Below the pieces are notes generated by a model. That model made no database searches. It was not told where the DNA came from and was given only the letters and a program-made list of their open reading frames with translations. Below, in pieces: positions 42,680 to 51,854 of a DNA stretch of 64,000 bases; position 1 is the first letter of the stretch, and every line of letters starts with the position of its first letter. Origin of the DNA: Rubellimicrobium arenae (lineage in GTDB: Bacteria > Pseudomonadota > Alphaproteobacteria > Rhodobacterales > Rhodobacteraceae); assembly GCF_017916295.1 (NCBI RefSeq), contig NZ_JAFMSS010000011.1, positions 62,001-126,000 on the forward strand. The letters run 5' to 3'. Position numbers and translations under genes: made by a program.

Positions 42680-45016
42680 GTGATCAGAACGGGGGTATGG
42701 TCCGATCTGCTGCTTGTCCCGCCAGATGAAACGGACCGCCTCGCCTCAGTTGCCGTTGATCGGACGGGGGCCAGCGCGATGCGGATGAACTCGGGGCGGC
42801 GGGCCGAGGACACCGTCCAGATCCCGTCTGCGGCGGATCGCACGGGAACAAGGCGCTCGCTGCGGCTGCGACTGCCGAATGACCATCTTCCCGGGGGGAT
42901 CGCCGCTGTCATGGCCGGCACGATCATCCTGTTCGTGCTCACCCTGGCGTTCGCGCTGCTCTGGACGACGCGGACCCTCGACAGTCAGGCGGCCGACCAG
43001 TCCATGGTCCAGATGCGGAACGAACAGGACGACATGCTCGCCCGGGCGAGGATGATCACCCTGGATTACACCAAATGGGATGCGGCCGTCAGCGCGCTGG
43101 CTGTCCGGGATTTCGACTGGATCTATGACAACATCGGCTCGACAGCCACGATCGGGCGTGCGGTGCAGCTCGTTGTCCTGTCGGGCGGCCCGGTCCGCGG
43201 CGACATCGGCTGGACGGATGCAGGGGGCGGACGGGAGACGACCGGCCTCCTGAGCCAGGGGATCCTGGATGCCGTCGGACGCAGGCTGGCCGACGTTCCG
43301 GACGACTCCTACGGCGGGATCGACTTCTTCGGCTGGTCGGATGGCTCGCTCTATGCCTTGGGCGCATCCCGCTTCGAGCCGGTCGACAACGTCATCTCTC
43401 TTCCAGACGGGGCCACGGATTTCGGCTTCCTGGTCATGGGCATCCGGTTGACGGACGATATGCTGGACGACACGGCGAGGAGCTTCCTTCTCAAGGATCT
43501 GAGAATCGTCCGCTCGGTGGCTCCTTGGCAGATGGGCCTGCCGCTGCGCGGCCAGGACGGAGAGCCCGTCGCCTACCTCGCCTGGGACCGTCCCTTTCCA
43601 GGCGGGGACGCCCTGCATCAGCTCATGCCGGTCCTGGGCGTCGTCATGGCCCTGACGGTCTGCCTGGCCGTCCTGGGCCTCCTCCTCGTGCGGAGAAGCG
43701 CGCAGCACCTCCTCGAGGCGAAGCGGCGGGCCTCGGTGGCGGCGCTGACGGATGCCTTGACGGGTCTCCCGAACCGGGCCGCCTTCAACGAGATGATCGC
43801 GCGACCGTCCTGCGCCGGGGGACGAAGCATCGTGTTCCTCGACATCAACGGCTTCAAGCGGATCAACGACAGCATCGGTCACGCCGCCGGCGATCAGGTG
43901 ATCGCCTGCATCGCGCGGCGCCTGTCCCGGCTTGGGGCGCCCGGCACCTTCCTGGCGCGCATCTCCGGCGACGAGTTCGTGTTCGTCGTGACCGGGCCCG
44001 ACATCGAGCATCGGACCTCCCGCCTTCTCAGCGCCATCGAGTCCCGCCTGTCCGAGCCTTTCAGCATCCTCGGGCATCGGATGCTTTTGCAGGCCGCGGT
44101 CGGCTATGCCGTTCAGGAGGTGGACGACCTTCCCGGCGACGATCTGGTCCGGCACGCCGACCTCGCGATGTACGAGGCAAAGCGGCAGAACAGCCGGGTG
44201 GCCGTCGCCTTCAGCTCCATGATCGGGCAGGCGTCGATCGATGCGACACGGATCGAGCAGGGCCTTCGAAGCGCCCTGGCCACGAGGGGGGAGCTTTCGG
44301 TCGCCTACCAGCCCATCACGGGAACGGACGGCAGGTTTGTCCGGGCGGAAGCGCTCGCCCGCTGGTCGTCGCCTGAATTCGGCATCGTTTCGCCCAGCCG
44401 CTTCATCGCCGTGGCCGAGCAGGCCGGCCTCATGATCGAGCTGGGACGCCGGCTCCTGACGCTGATACGCGACGATCTGGTCGCTCATCCGGACCTTCGG
44501 GTCAGCGTGAACATCTCGCCACTCCAGCTCGTCGTGCCGGATTTCGTTCCCGATCTGTTGCACGACCTTTCGATCCGGGGGATCGGACCGGACCGCATCC
44601 AGGTCGAGCTCACCGAGTCCGTGCTCGTGAAGGACACGCAGCTCGTGGCGGACCATCTGAGGAAACTGAGGACGGCAGGGTTCTCGACGGCGCTGGACGA
44701 CTTCGGAACCGGCTATTCCTCGGTCGGCTACCTCGAGCAGATGAGCTTCGACACCCTCAAGATCGACCGGGCCTTCGTGCAGGGCGTGCGCGACTCGGGG
44801 CGGCGCCGCGCCGTCCTGAGAGCCATGATCGACATGGCCCATGGCCTCGGGCTGAGCGTGGTCGGTGAAGGCGTGGAGACGGACGAGGACCTCGTTCTCC
44901 TGAGGGAGCTTGGGTGCGATCTGGTGCAGGGGTATCATCTCGGCCCACCTATGCACATCGACGCGCTGGGCGCCCGATGGCTGTCAGGCCCGGTCCCGGC
45001 GCAGCTGGCCGTCTGA
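42680..45016 (+). CDS. CHASE4-GGDEF-EAL cyclic-di-GMP protein
   Basis: 778 residues. Membrane helices at about 73-97 and 315-337 flank a periplasmic CHASE4-like sensor (DYTKWDAAVSAL, YGGIDFFGWSDG). GGDEF domain: LTDALTGLPNRAAF and the active-site loop R-I-S429-GDEF, with Ser in place of the first Gly and no RxxD inhibitory site in the expected position. EAL domain: E557-A-L in RAEALARW, NISPLQL, ELTESVLV, DDFGTGYSS, LKIDRAFV and VVGEGVET are all conserved, so phosphodiesterase activity is likely. Cyclase activity is less certain. GTG 42680 or ATG 42779 may be the start; both have purine-rich sequence upstream. Confidence 0.9.
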   Translation: MIRTGVWSDLLLVPPDETDRLASVAVDRTGASAMRMNSGRRAEDTVQIPSAADRTGTRRSLRLRLPNDHLPGGIAAVMAGTIILFVLTLAFALLWTTRTLDSQAADQSMVQMRNEQDDMLARARMITLDYTKWDAAVSALAVRDFDWIYDNIGSTATIGRAVQLVVLSGGPVRGDIGWTDAGGGRETTGLLSQGILDAVGRRLADVPDDSYGGIDFFGWSDGSLYALGASRFEPVDNVISLPDGATDFGFLVMGIRLTDDMLDDTARSFLLKDLRIVRSVAPWQMGLPLRGQDGEPVAYLAWDRPFPGGDALHQLMPVLGVVMALTVCLAVLGLLLVRRSAQHLLEAKRRASVAALTDALTGLPNRAAFNEMIARPSCAGGRSIVFLDINGFKRINDSIGHAAGDQVIACIARRLSRLGAPGTFLARISGDEFVFVVTGPDIEHRTSRLLSAIESRLSEPFSILGHRMLLQAAVGYAVQEVDDLPGDDLVRHADLAMYEAKRQNSRVAVAFSSMIGQASIDATRIEQGLRSALATRGELSVAYQPITGTDGRFVRAEALARWSSPEFGIVSPSRFIAVAEQAGLMIELGRRLLTLIRDDLVAHPDLRVSVNISPLQLVVPDFVPDLLHDLSIRGIGPDRIQVELTESVLVKDTQLVADHLRKLRTAGFSTALDDFGTGYSSVGYLEQMSFDTLKIDRAFVQGVRDSGRRRAVLRAMIDMAHGLGLSVVGEGVETDEDLVLLRELGCDLVQGYHLGPPMHIDALGARWLSGPVPAQLAV

Positions 45017-45189
45017 CGTTCCCGATGCCACCTTGGGGCCACGCCGGATGCGGGTCGGACTGTGGCCGGTCGGCCTCGGACCGGATCCGATCCAGGCCCA
45101 GCGCCACAACCTCGACACGATCTTGCAGCAGACTACCGCCGGTTGGATGGGTGTTCCGTCCGACTCGGGCAAAGGGGCCGAAGACATCC

Positions 45190-45975
45190 ATGGAGATCTG
45201 GTTCGGATCCGACGCGGGGGTCTACCTCCGGGATCCCGAACTTCGCGAGATCCTGGCCTCCAGTGCGGCTCATCGGGTTGCGCCAACCGGAGCGGCTCTC
45301 CCGCCTTGCCTGTCCGGCCCCGTCGCGATCCTGTTCCGGCAGGTCGCCACCCCCTCCCTGGAGGTGATCTGGTTCACCCGGCGCGCCCGACGCCTGGGGT
45401 TCGAGCCCCTTGTGCTCGAACATGGGGCCGACCGCTTCTGTGCCCACAACGGCTACAAACGGGCGCTGGTGACCATGCCAATCATTCTCGGGCGCAACCG
45501 ACATCGGCACATCGTCCTGAGGAAGCAGAAGCTCATCGAGCACACCCGGGCCGAGGGGCAGCCGCTGAATGCGCTCGAGACCGGGTCGGGCGAGAATCTC
45601 GTCGCCTATCATCACCGGAAGCTCGGCGAGGTGATGGGAACGTCCGCTCCCCGTCACATCGAGATCGGCTCGGTCCTTGGCCGAACCGCAGGCTCCGCGA
45701 TGGAATATTATGTCGAGTTCTTCCGGCTCCTGTCCGGCGGCCTTGTCCTTTTCGAGGACTTCATCGCGGACTGCAGGACGGCCGAGTTCTTCGACCGGGT
45801 CGTGCATCCGGCGTTTCGCAAGGTCAGCCATGAGACCGGACAACGGCCCCAGATCGCGCGGCTGACCCAGGGCCGTCGCGTGCTGTCGCCGCTGTGGAAT
45901 GCCTATCCCTGTGCCGCCGCCGACGAACCCGGCTGGGCGTTGGATGCAGGACCCCGTGGCGCCATCTTCAGCTGA
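45190..45975 (+). CDS. Hypothetical protein, unrecognised
   Basis: 261 residues starting MEIWFGSDAGVYLRDPELRE. No signal peptide, membrane helix or familiar motif is seen. It is rich in His/Arg (GRNRHRHIVLRKQKLIEHTR) with a hydrophobic middle (LSGGLVLFEDFIADC). The base composition and lack of stops over the whole frame support a real gene, but its start is uncertain because no clear ribosome site precedes 45190. It overlaps the next gene by 32 bp and follows the cyclic-di-GMP gene by 173 bp. I assign no function. Confidence 0.6.
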   Translation: MEIWFGSDAGVYLRDPELREILASSAAHRVAPTGAALPPCLSGPVAILFRQVATPSLEVIWFTRRARRLGFEPLVLEHGADRFCAHNGYKRALVTMPIILGRNRHRHIVLRKQKLIEHTRAEGQPLNALETGSGENLVAYHHRKLGEVMGTSAPRHIEIGSVLGRTAGSAMEYYVEFFRLLSGGLVLFEDFIADCRTAEFFDRVVHPAFRKVSHETGQRPQIARLTQGRRVLSPLWNAYPCAAADEPGWALDAGPRGAIFS

Positions 45976-46468
45976 CGTGCGACACAGGTTGGGTGTCTTC
46001 CTCATGGGCCTGGTGCTCAAGAAGGGGACCGACTACCTGTTCGACTACGTGGCCTATCCCGCGGCGCTGCTCTGGCTGGGCTATGTCGCGGGCGGGGCGG
46101 CGATGGCGGCGGCGTCGGTCCTCGTCAACATCGCCGTCCTCCGAGTGTACGACTGGAGCCGTCGGGACTTTCTCCTCCTCGAAAGCATCAAGGATCTGCG
46201 GCAGCTCGAAGGGACGGCGCCGTGGCGCCGCGCCGTGTCGGGCGTGATCCGGTCAGGGGACATCCCGGCCTTCTTCATCCTGTCCTGCCTGGAGGATCCC
46301 GTCGTGGCGACGCTCTATCTCCGGCGGGGCAGCCATCTTTACAACGGCTTCGCCCTTCGGGACTGGACCATCTTCCTGGCCTCGACGCTGCTTTCCAATC
46401 TGGTCTGGACCCTGCACCTGTCCGCCTGGATCGCGCTGGCCCGGGCTGGCCTGGCCGGGCTGATCTGA
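45944..46468 (+). CDS. Hypothetical small membrane protein
   Basis: 174 residues from ATG 45944 (154 from the alternative ATG 46004, which avoids overlap with the preceding gene). Two hydrophobic segments are near the N-terminus (YVAYPAALLWLGYVAGGAAM, then AAASVLVNIAVL) and two near the C-terminus (WTIFLASTLLSNLVWTLHLS, then AWIALARAGLAGLI). The middle is soluble with charged residues (SIKDLRQLEGTAPWRRAVSG). No family is recognised. It may be co-transcribed with the unknown gene before it. A perfect hairpin lies 15 bases after its stop. Confidence 0.6.
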   Translation: MQDPVAPSSADVRHRLGVFLMGLVLKKGTDYLFDYVAYPAALLWLGYVAGGAAMAAASVLVNIAVLRVYDWSRRDFLLLESIKDLRQLEGTAPWRRAVSGVIRSGDIPAFFILSCLEDPVVATLYLRRGSHLYNGFALRDWTIFLASTLLSNLVWTLHLSAWIALARAGLAGLI

Positions 46469-46482
46469 GGCTTCGACCGCGG

Positions 46483-46502
46483 CGGCTGGGCCGGGCCAGC
46501 CG
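46483..46502 (+). terminator. Stem-loop after hypothetical membrane protein gene
   Basis: CGGCTGG (46483-46489) and CCAGCCG (46496-46502) make a perfect 7-bp stem with a 6-nt GCCGGG loop, 15 bases past the stop at 46468. It separates this pair of genes from the carboxylate locus starting at 46614. Confidence 0.5.
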
Positions 46503-46613
46503 TTCGGATGCGGCCACGCCCTTGCAGACGGCACCCGCGCGCTAGCTCGTTCAGCGACTTGCCCCGGATCCACGTCACGTCCGTCGGGCCGAACGAACGA
46601 GGAGCGTGGGCAG

Positions 46614-47681
46614 ATGCGCTTGCTAGCCTTGCCGGGGGACGGCATCGGGCCGGAGATCACGGATGCGACGCTGCGCGTGCTGGCCACGCTTGAGGATCGG
46701 TCGCATCTCGGCCTGACGGTGGAGCGAATGGAGATCGGCCTCGCCTCGCTCGCGGCGGAGGGCACGACCCTTCCGGAGGCGGTGATCCGTCGCATTCCCG
46801 AGGTCGAGGGCGTGATCCTCGGCCCCGTCTCGCACTACGAGTACCCGCCCAAGGACAAGGGTGGCCCGAACCCCTCGGCCGAGCTGCGTACCGGCTTCGA
46901 GCTTTATGCGAACATCCGGCCCTGTCGGTCGCATCCCGATTTCTCGGTGCTGCGGGCGCCCATGGATCTCGTGATCGTGCGGGAGAACACGGAAGGCTTC
47001 TACTCCGACCGGAACATGTTCGCGGGAACGGGCGAGTTCATGCCCGACGAGAACATGGCCCTGTCAGTCCGGAAGATCACCGCGCGCGGCTCGGCCCGGG
47101 TGGCGCGCGCCGCCTTCCGGCTGTCGCAGGGTCGCCGGGGCCGGGTGACGGCGGTGCACAAGGCGAACGTCCTCAAGCTGTCCGACGGCCTGTTCCTGCG
47201 CGAGGTCCGCAAGGTCGCGGCAGAGTTTCCCGATGTCGTCCTCGACGAACTGATCGTGGATGCCGCCGCAGCGCACCTGATCCGTTCGCCCGGCCGGTTC
47301 GACGTGATCGTCACCACCAACATGTTCGGCGACATCCTGTCCGACGAGGCCTCCGAGCTTTGCGGCAGCCTCGGACTGGGGGGGTCGATCAATGCGGGCG
47401 ACACGATCTGCGTCGCACAGGCGCAGCACGGCTCGGCCCCCGACATCGCCGGCAAGGGAGTGGCCAATCCCACGTCGCTGATCCTGTCGGCAGCCATGTT
47501 GCTCGACTGGCTTGGCCAGCGCCACGGGAACCCTAGCTTGAGCAAAGCCGGATCTCTGATCGAGGAGGCGGTGCACAGGACGCTGGCGGATCCCGACACG
47601 CGGACCCGCGACCTTGGCGGCGATCTGGGCACCGAGGAGTTTACGTCGCGGGTCTGTCAGGCGCTGGCATCGCCGGACTGA
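46614..47681 (+). CDS. Isocitrate/isopropylmalate dehydrogenase family enzyme
   Basis: 355-residue NAD(P)- and metal-dependent beta-decarboxylating dehydrogenase. Motifs: LPGDGIGPEIT at the start, VRENTEGFYSDRNMF in the substrate-contact helix, HKANVLKLSDGLFLREV, TNMFGDILSDEASELCGSLG (metal-binding Asp residues) and HGSAPDIAGKGVANPTSLIL. The RENTEG loop is closer to tartrate, D-malate or isocitrate homologues than to LeuB. ACGAGGAGCG precedes the ATG at 46614. It heads a run leading into TctCBA, so its substrate is probably a carboxylate imported by that system, such as a hydroxy-dicarboxylate. Confidence 0.87.
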   Translation: MRLLALPGDGIGPEITDATLRVLATLEDRSHLGLTVERMEIGLASLAAEGTTLPEAVIRRIPEVEGVILGPVSHYEYPPKDKGGPNPSAELRTGFELYANIRPCRSHPDFSVLRAPMDLVIVRENTEGFYSDRNMFAGTGEFMPDENMALSVRKITARGSARVARAAFRLSQGRRGRVTAVHKANVLKLSDGLFLREVRKVAAEFPDVVLDELIVDAAAAHLIRSPGRFDVIVTTNMFGDILSDEASELCGSLGLGGSINAGDTICVAQAQHGSAPDIAGKGVANPTSLILSAAMLLDWLGQRHGNPSLSKAGSLIEEAVHRTLADPDTRTRDLGGDLGTEEFTSRVCQALASPD

Positions 47682-47749
47682 GCCCGGTCCACAGCCGGAG
47701 AAGGGCTGTGGCCCGCCACAACAAGAGCACTTGAAGGGGAGGAGACATC

Positions 47750-48715
47750 ATGTTCGTGATCACTCGACGGACGTTGGCCGCGGTCGCGGTTTCGCTTCTG
47801 GCGCTGCCAGCCGCCGCCCAGGACGCGGCGCCGCTGGAGTCGCTGTCCATCCTCGCGCCGTCCAGCGCCGGCTCGGGCTACGACCAGCTGGCCCGCGCGA
47901 TCCAGCAGGTCATGACGGATGAAGGGCTCGCCTCGGGGATCGAGGTGGAGAACGTCGCGGGCGGTGGCGGGACCGTGGGGCTCGCGCAGTTCGTGACCTC
48001 CAACCCGCGCGGACCGGCCGCCATGGTGCTGGGCTTCGCGCTCGTCGGCGGCATCCTGACGACAGGCTCACCCGTCACGCTGGCCGATGTGGAGCCGGTC
48101 GCCCGGCTCATGGGCGAGAACGACGTGATCGTCGTCCCGGCCAATTCCGAGATCCAGGACCTCCAGGGCCTCGTGGCCGCCCTCAAGGCCGACCCGGCCG
48201 GCGTGTCTTGGGCGGGCGGCTCGATCGGGGGCATCGACCACGTCATCGCGGGCCTTTTCGCCAAGGCCGCTGGGGTGGACCCCACCCAGATCAATTACGT
48301 CGTGCATGCCGGCGGCGGCGAGGTGCTGGCCTCGATCCTGGGCGGGCAGACGACGGTCGGCATCTCGGGCTACGAGGAGTTCGCGCCGCAGATCGAATCC
48401 GGCGACCTTCGCGCCCTGGGCGTCTCCGGGTCCGAACGGATCGAAGGCGTGGACGTGCCGACCTTCCAGGAAGGTGGCGTCGACCTCGCCGTGACGAACT
48501 GGCGCGGCATCGCCGCCCATCCCGCGATGTCCGACGAGGACAAGGCCGCGCTGGCCGCCGCGGTCGATGCCATGGTCAAGACCGAGGCCTGGTCCCAGTT
48601 GCTTCAGGAGCGGGGCTGGACGGACAACTATCTGCCCGCCGATGAATTCCGCACCTTCCTCGAAGAGGAAAACACCCGCGTTCAGACCGCGTTGCAGGAA
48701 GCCGGCGTGCTCTGA
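47750..48715 (+). CDS. tctC: Tripartite tricarboxylate transporter substrate-binding protein
   Basis: 321-residue periplasmic receptor of a TTT importer, with signal peptide (about 1-25, ending LPAAAQDA). Features of the TctC/Bug family: LSILAPSSAGSGYDQLARAI, VENVAGGGGTVGLAQFV, GGSIGGIDHVIAGLFAKAAG and VHAGGGEVLASILGGQTTVG. Bug proteins bind di- or tricarboxylates through two conserved loops. GGGGAGG precedes the ATG. Gene order is tctC, tctB, tctA. Confidence 0.92.
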   Translation: MFVITRRTLAAVAVSLLALPAAAQDAAPLESLSILAPSSAGSGYDQLARAIQQVMTDEGLASGIEVENVAGGGGTVGLAQFVTSNPRGPAAMVLGFALVGGILTTGSPVTLADVEPVARLMGENDVIVVPANSEIQDLQGLVAALKADPAGVSWAGGSIGGIDHVIAGLFAKAAGVDPTQINYVVHAGGGEVLASILGGQTTVGISGYEEFAPQIESGDLRALGVSGSERIEGVDVPTFQEGGVDLAVTNWRGIAAHPAMSDEDKAALAAAVDAMVKTEAWSQLLQERGWTDNYLPADEFRTFLEEENTRVQTALQEAGVL

Positions 48716-48739
48716 GACCAAGAGGGGAGGACGCACAGC

Positions 48740-49228
48740 ATGGGAGCTTTCCGCATCGGCGAAGCCATCCTGGGCCTCATCGCCTGCGTCCTTGCCGCCT
48801 ATATCGCCTGGGGCACATGGACCGCTCCCGCCGTGGCCGCGCGGACGGTCGTGGGGCCGGGGGTGTTCCCGTCCCTGATCGCCGCCGGGCTTCTGGCGGT
48901 CGGCGTCCGGCTTCTCTATGACGCCCGGGCGCATGATACGCCGATGACGCCGATCCCTCCCATCGACTGGCCCGCGGTCCTGATCGTGGGCGGCTCCCTT
49001 CTCGCCTTTGTCCTGCTTCTTGAACGGTTGGGATGGGTCCTGTCGGGAACGCTGCTGTTCATGGGCGTGGCACGCGGCTTCGGCAGCCGGGCCTGGCTGC
49101 TCAGCGCGGTGATCGGGCTTGTCCTCACGATCCTGGTGTTCGTGATCTTCGACGGCGGACTCGGGCTCAACCTGCCCGTCGGGGAATGGATCGAGCCGGT
49201 TCTGGAACCCACGGGCCTTCTGGGCTGA
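48740..49228 (+). CDS. tctB: Tripartite tricarboxylate transporter small membrane subunit
   Basis: 162 residues with four predicted membrane helices (AILGLIACVLAAYIAWGTW, FPSLIAAGLLAVGVRLLY, AVLIVGGSLLAFVLLLERLG, LLSAVIGLVLTILVFVIFDG). Poor sequence conservation is normal for TctB, so the assignment rests on length, topology and position between tctC and tctA. GAGGGGAGGACG precedes the ATG at 48740. Confidence 0.9.
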   Translation: MGAFRIGEAILGLIACVLAAYIAWGTWTAPAVAARTVVGPGVFPSLIAAGLLAVGVRLLYDARAHDTPMTPIPPIDWPAVLIVGGSLLAFVLLLERLGWVLSGTLLFMGVARGFGSRAWLLSAVIGLVLTILVFVIFDGGLGLNLPVGEWIEPVLEPTGLLG

Positions 49229-49246
49229 CGGCGAGGGGAGCGACGC

Positions 49247-50743
49247 ATGGATACCGTTTACGCCCTGTTGCACGGCTTCGCGGTGGCGCTCACCCCGATC
49301 AACCTGTTCTGGTCGCTGGTGGGCGTGACGCTGGGAACGGCCATCGGCGTGCTGCCGGGGATCGGACCGGCCCTGACCATCGCGCTCCTGCTGCCGGTGA
49401 CCTACGGCGCCGATCCCACCTCGGCCTTCATCATGTTCGCCGGGATCTACTACGGGGCGATGTACGGCGGCTCGACCGCCTCGATCCTGCTCAACACCCC
49501 CGGCGAAAGCGCCTCGATCGTTACCGCCATCGACGGCAACGCCATGGCGCGGCGGGGTCGTGGGGCGCAGGCGCTGGCCACCGCCGCGATCGGCTCGTTC
49601 ATCGCCGGGACCTTCGGAACCCTGGCCCTCACCTTCGCGGCGCCCCTGATGGTCCACTTGGCCCTGCTGTTCGGGCCGGCCGAGTATTTCGCCCTGATGG
49701 TCCTCGCCCTCACGACCGTCACGGCGCTGCTGGGCCATTCCGTTTCGCGCGGTGTGTTCAGCCTGATGCTGGGCCTTGCCATGGGCCTTGTGGGGATCGA
49801 CCTCCAGACCGGCCAGATGCGCTTCACGATGGGCGTGCGCGAACTGCTGGACGGCATCGACATCGTGGTCGTCGCCGTGGGCCTGTTCGCCGTGGGCGAG
49901 ACGCTCTGGACCGCCGCCCGGCATCGCTTCGAGACGGAGGAGTTCCTGGGCTACGGCGGCTCCAAGTGGATGAGCCGAGAGGACTGGCGCCGCTCCTGGG
50001 GGCCGTGGCTCCGGGGCACCGCCATCGGATTTCCCATCGGGGTCCTGCCGGCGGGTGGCTCCGAGATCCCGACGTTCCTGAGCTACATGGTCGAAAAGCG
50101 CCTGGCCAAGAACCCCGAGGAGTTCGGGCAGGGCGCCATCGAGGCGGTGGCCGGACCCGAGGCGGCCAACAACGCCTCGGCCGCGGGCGTGCTCGCACCG
50201 CTTCTCGCGCTGGGCCTCCCGACCTCCGCCACGGCGGCCATCATGCTCGCCGCGTTCCAGCAGTATGGGATCCAGCCCGGGCCGGCGCTGTTCGACAGCC
50301 AGCCCGAACTGGTCTGGGGCCTCATCGCCAGCCTTTACATCGGCAATGCGATGCTGCTGATCCTGAACCTTCCGCTCGCCGGCCTGTGGGTCAAGCTGCT
50401 CGCCATTCCGCGGCCCTGGCTCTACGCGGGCATCCTCATCTTCGCGACGATGGGGGCCTACACGCTCAACAACAACATCGTGGACGTCGCGGCGCTCTGG
50501 ATCATCGGCGTGATCGGGTTCGGGATGCGCGCCCTGGATGTCCCCATCGCGCCGGCCATCGTCGGGCTGATCCTGGGCCCCCTGGCCGAGCAGCAATTCC
50601 GCCGGGCGCTGGCCATCAGCCAAGGGGACGCGACCGTGTTCGTGACCCATCCCATCTCGCTCGTGCTGCTCCTGATCGCTGTGCTCATCGTGGCGCTCCC
50701 GCCGATCCTGCGGCGCCGGGCACGCTATCGCGCGGCCACATGA
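49247..50743 (+). CDS. tctA: Tripartite tricarboxylate transporter large membrane subunit
   Basis: 498 residues with about 11-12 membrane helices. Highly conserved TctA motifs are present: GIGPALTIALLLPVTYG, FAGIYYGAMYGGSTASILLN, GNAMARRGRGAQALATAAIG, and EAVAGPEAANNASAAGVLAP with LGLPTSATAAIMLAAF. Two internal repeats are characteristic. Cation-driven uptake of carboxylates is the family function. The gene starts 18 bases after tctB with GAGGGGAGCG upstream and precedes the Ldh2-family gene by 28 bases. Confidence 0.93.
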   Translation: MDTVYALLHGFAVALTPINLFWSLVGVTLGTAIGVLPGIGPALTIALLLPVTYGADPTSAFIMFAGIYYGAMYGGSTASILLNTPGESASIVTAIDGNAMARRGRGAQALATAAIGSFIAGTFGTLALTFAAPLMVHLALLFGPAEYFALMVLALTTVTALLGHSVSRGVFSLMLGLAMGLVGIDLQTGQMRFTMGVRELLDGIDIVVVAVGLFAVGETLWTAARHRFETEEFLGYGGSKWMSREDWRRSWGPWLRGTAIGFPIGVLPAGGSEIPTFLSYMVEKRLAKNPEEFGQGAIEAVAGPEAANNASAAGVLAPLLALGLPTSATAAIMLAAFQQYGIQPGPALFDSQPELVWGLIASLYIGNAMLLILNLPLAGLWVKLLAIPRPWLYAGILIFATMGAYTLNNNIVDVAALWIIGVIGFGMRALDVPIAPAIVGLILGPLAEQQFRRALAISQGDATVFVTHPISLVLLLIAVLIVALPPILRRRARYRAAT

Positions 50744-50771
50744 TCCCGATGGTCCTGACCCCGGAACAGCG

Positions 50772-51854
50772 ATGAACACGACCCGCTACTTCGCCCCGGA
50801 GGCGCTTGCCGGCTTCGCCGCGGCACTCTTCGCCGGCGCGGGACTTTCTCCGGATCACGCGGGCACGATCGGGGCTGACCTCGTGCGGGCCAACCTCCGG
50901 GGCATCGACTCCCATGGGGTCGCGCGCATCCCGATGTACCTGGACCGGCTCCGGCGCGGCCTGGTGAACGCCCGCCCGGACGTAAGGGTCAGCAACGTCG
51001 CAGGGGCCGTGTCGCTGGTGGACGGGGACGACGCGATGGGGTTCATCCCCGCCCATCTGGCGATGGACGAGGCGGTGCGGCTGGCCGGGCCGTCGGGGAT
51101 CGGGCTCGTCGGAGTGCGGCGTTCCACCCATTTCGGCATGGGCGCGCTTTATGCGCTCCAGGCGATCGAGGCCGGGATGGTGTCGCTGATTTTCACCAAC
51201 TCCTCGCCCGCGATCGCGATGTGGGGCGGACGCACCCCGTTCCTGGGCGCCAGTCCGATGGCCGCCGGTGTTCCAGGGGGCCGCCATCCGCCCTTTGTCA
51301 TGGACATGTCGATGACGGTCATCGCCCGGGGCAAGATCCGCCTGGCCGCACAACGGGGGGAGCGCATTCCCGAAGGTCTCGCCTTGGACAGGGACGGTGT
51401 TCCGACGACGGACGCCCAGGCGGCCTTCGAGGGCGTGTGCCTACCCTTCGGCGGCGTCAAGGGCTCCGTCCTGGGCACCCTGATGGACCTGATGGCAGGT
51501 GTGCTGACCGGCGCCAACTTCGGCGGCGAGGTCAAGAGCCTCTACTTCGACCATTCGGAGCCGCAGAACGTGGGCCATACGTTCATTGCGATCCGGCCCG
51601 ACCTGTTCCTGTCCCTGACCGACTTCGAAGCGCGGATAGACGCCTTCTACGAACGCATCAAGACGCTTCCCCGCGCCGCTGGCACCGACGAGATCCTCCT
51701 GCCCGGCGAACCCGAGTCGCGGACCGAGGCGGCGCGGCGGCGCACCGGGATTCCGGTCGGCCCCGAGGTCGCCGGCGAACTCCGCGCGGAGGCCGAGCGC
51801 GCCGGGGTTCCCTGGCCAGAGGGTGCCGCAGAGCCGCTGGACGCCCTGGCATGA
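50772..51854 (+). CDS. Malate/L-lactate/ureidoglycolate dehydrogenase family (Ldh2/YlbC) oxidoreductase
   Basis: 360-residue NAD(P)-dependent 2-hydroxy-acid dehydrogenase of the family typified by sulfolactate, malate and ureidoglycolate dehydrogenases. Motifs: GIDSHGVARIPMYLDRLRRG (catalytic His), GVRRSTHFGMGALYALQA, FTNSSPAIAMWGGR, FVMDMSMTVIARGKI and PFGGVKGSVLGTLMDLMAG. Placed directly after tctA, it probably oxidises an imported 2-hydroxycarboxylate. With the IPMDH-type enzyme at 46614 the locus has two distinct dehydrogenases for one transporter. Confidence 0.89.
   Translation: MNTTRYFAPEALAGFAAALFAGAGLSPDHAGTIGADLVRANLRGIDSHGVARIPMYLDRLRRGLVNARPDVRVSNVAGAVSLVDGDDAMGFIPAHLAMDEAVRLAGPSGIGLVGVRRSTHFGMGALYALQAIEAGMVSLIFTNSSPAIAMWGGRTPFLGASPMAAGVPGGRHPPFVMDMSMTVIARGKIRLAAQRGERIPEGLALDRDGVPTTDAQAAFEGVCLPFGGVKGSVLGTLMDLMAGVLTGANFGGEVKSLYFDHSEPQNVGHTFIAIRPDLFLSLTDFEARIDAFYERIKTLPRAAGTDEILLPGEPESRTEAARRRTGIPVGPEVAGELRAEAERAGVPWPEGAAEPLDALA

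Noticed and set aside
42746..44956. 736-codon minus-strand frame opposite the c-di-GMP gene
   Set aside because: Shadow of the CHASE4-GGDEF-EAL gene, whose motifs are in the plus frame.
48068..50779. 903-codon minus-strand frame opposite tctC-tctB-tctA
   Set aside because: It spans three well-identified genes on the opposite strand. Composition is rich in Arg/Gly/His/Asp and no domain is visible.
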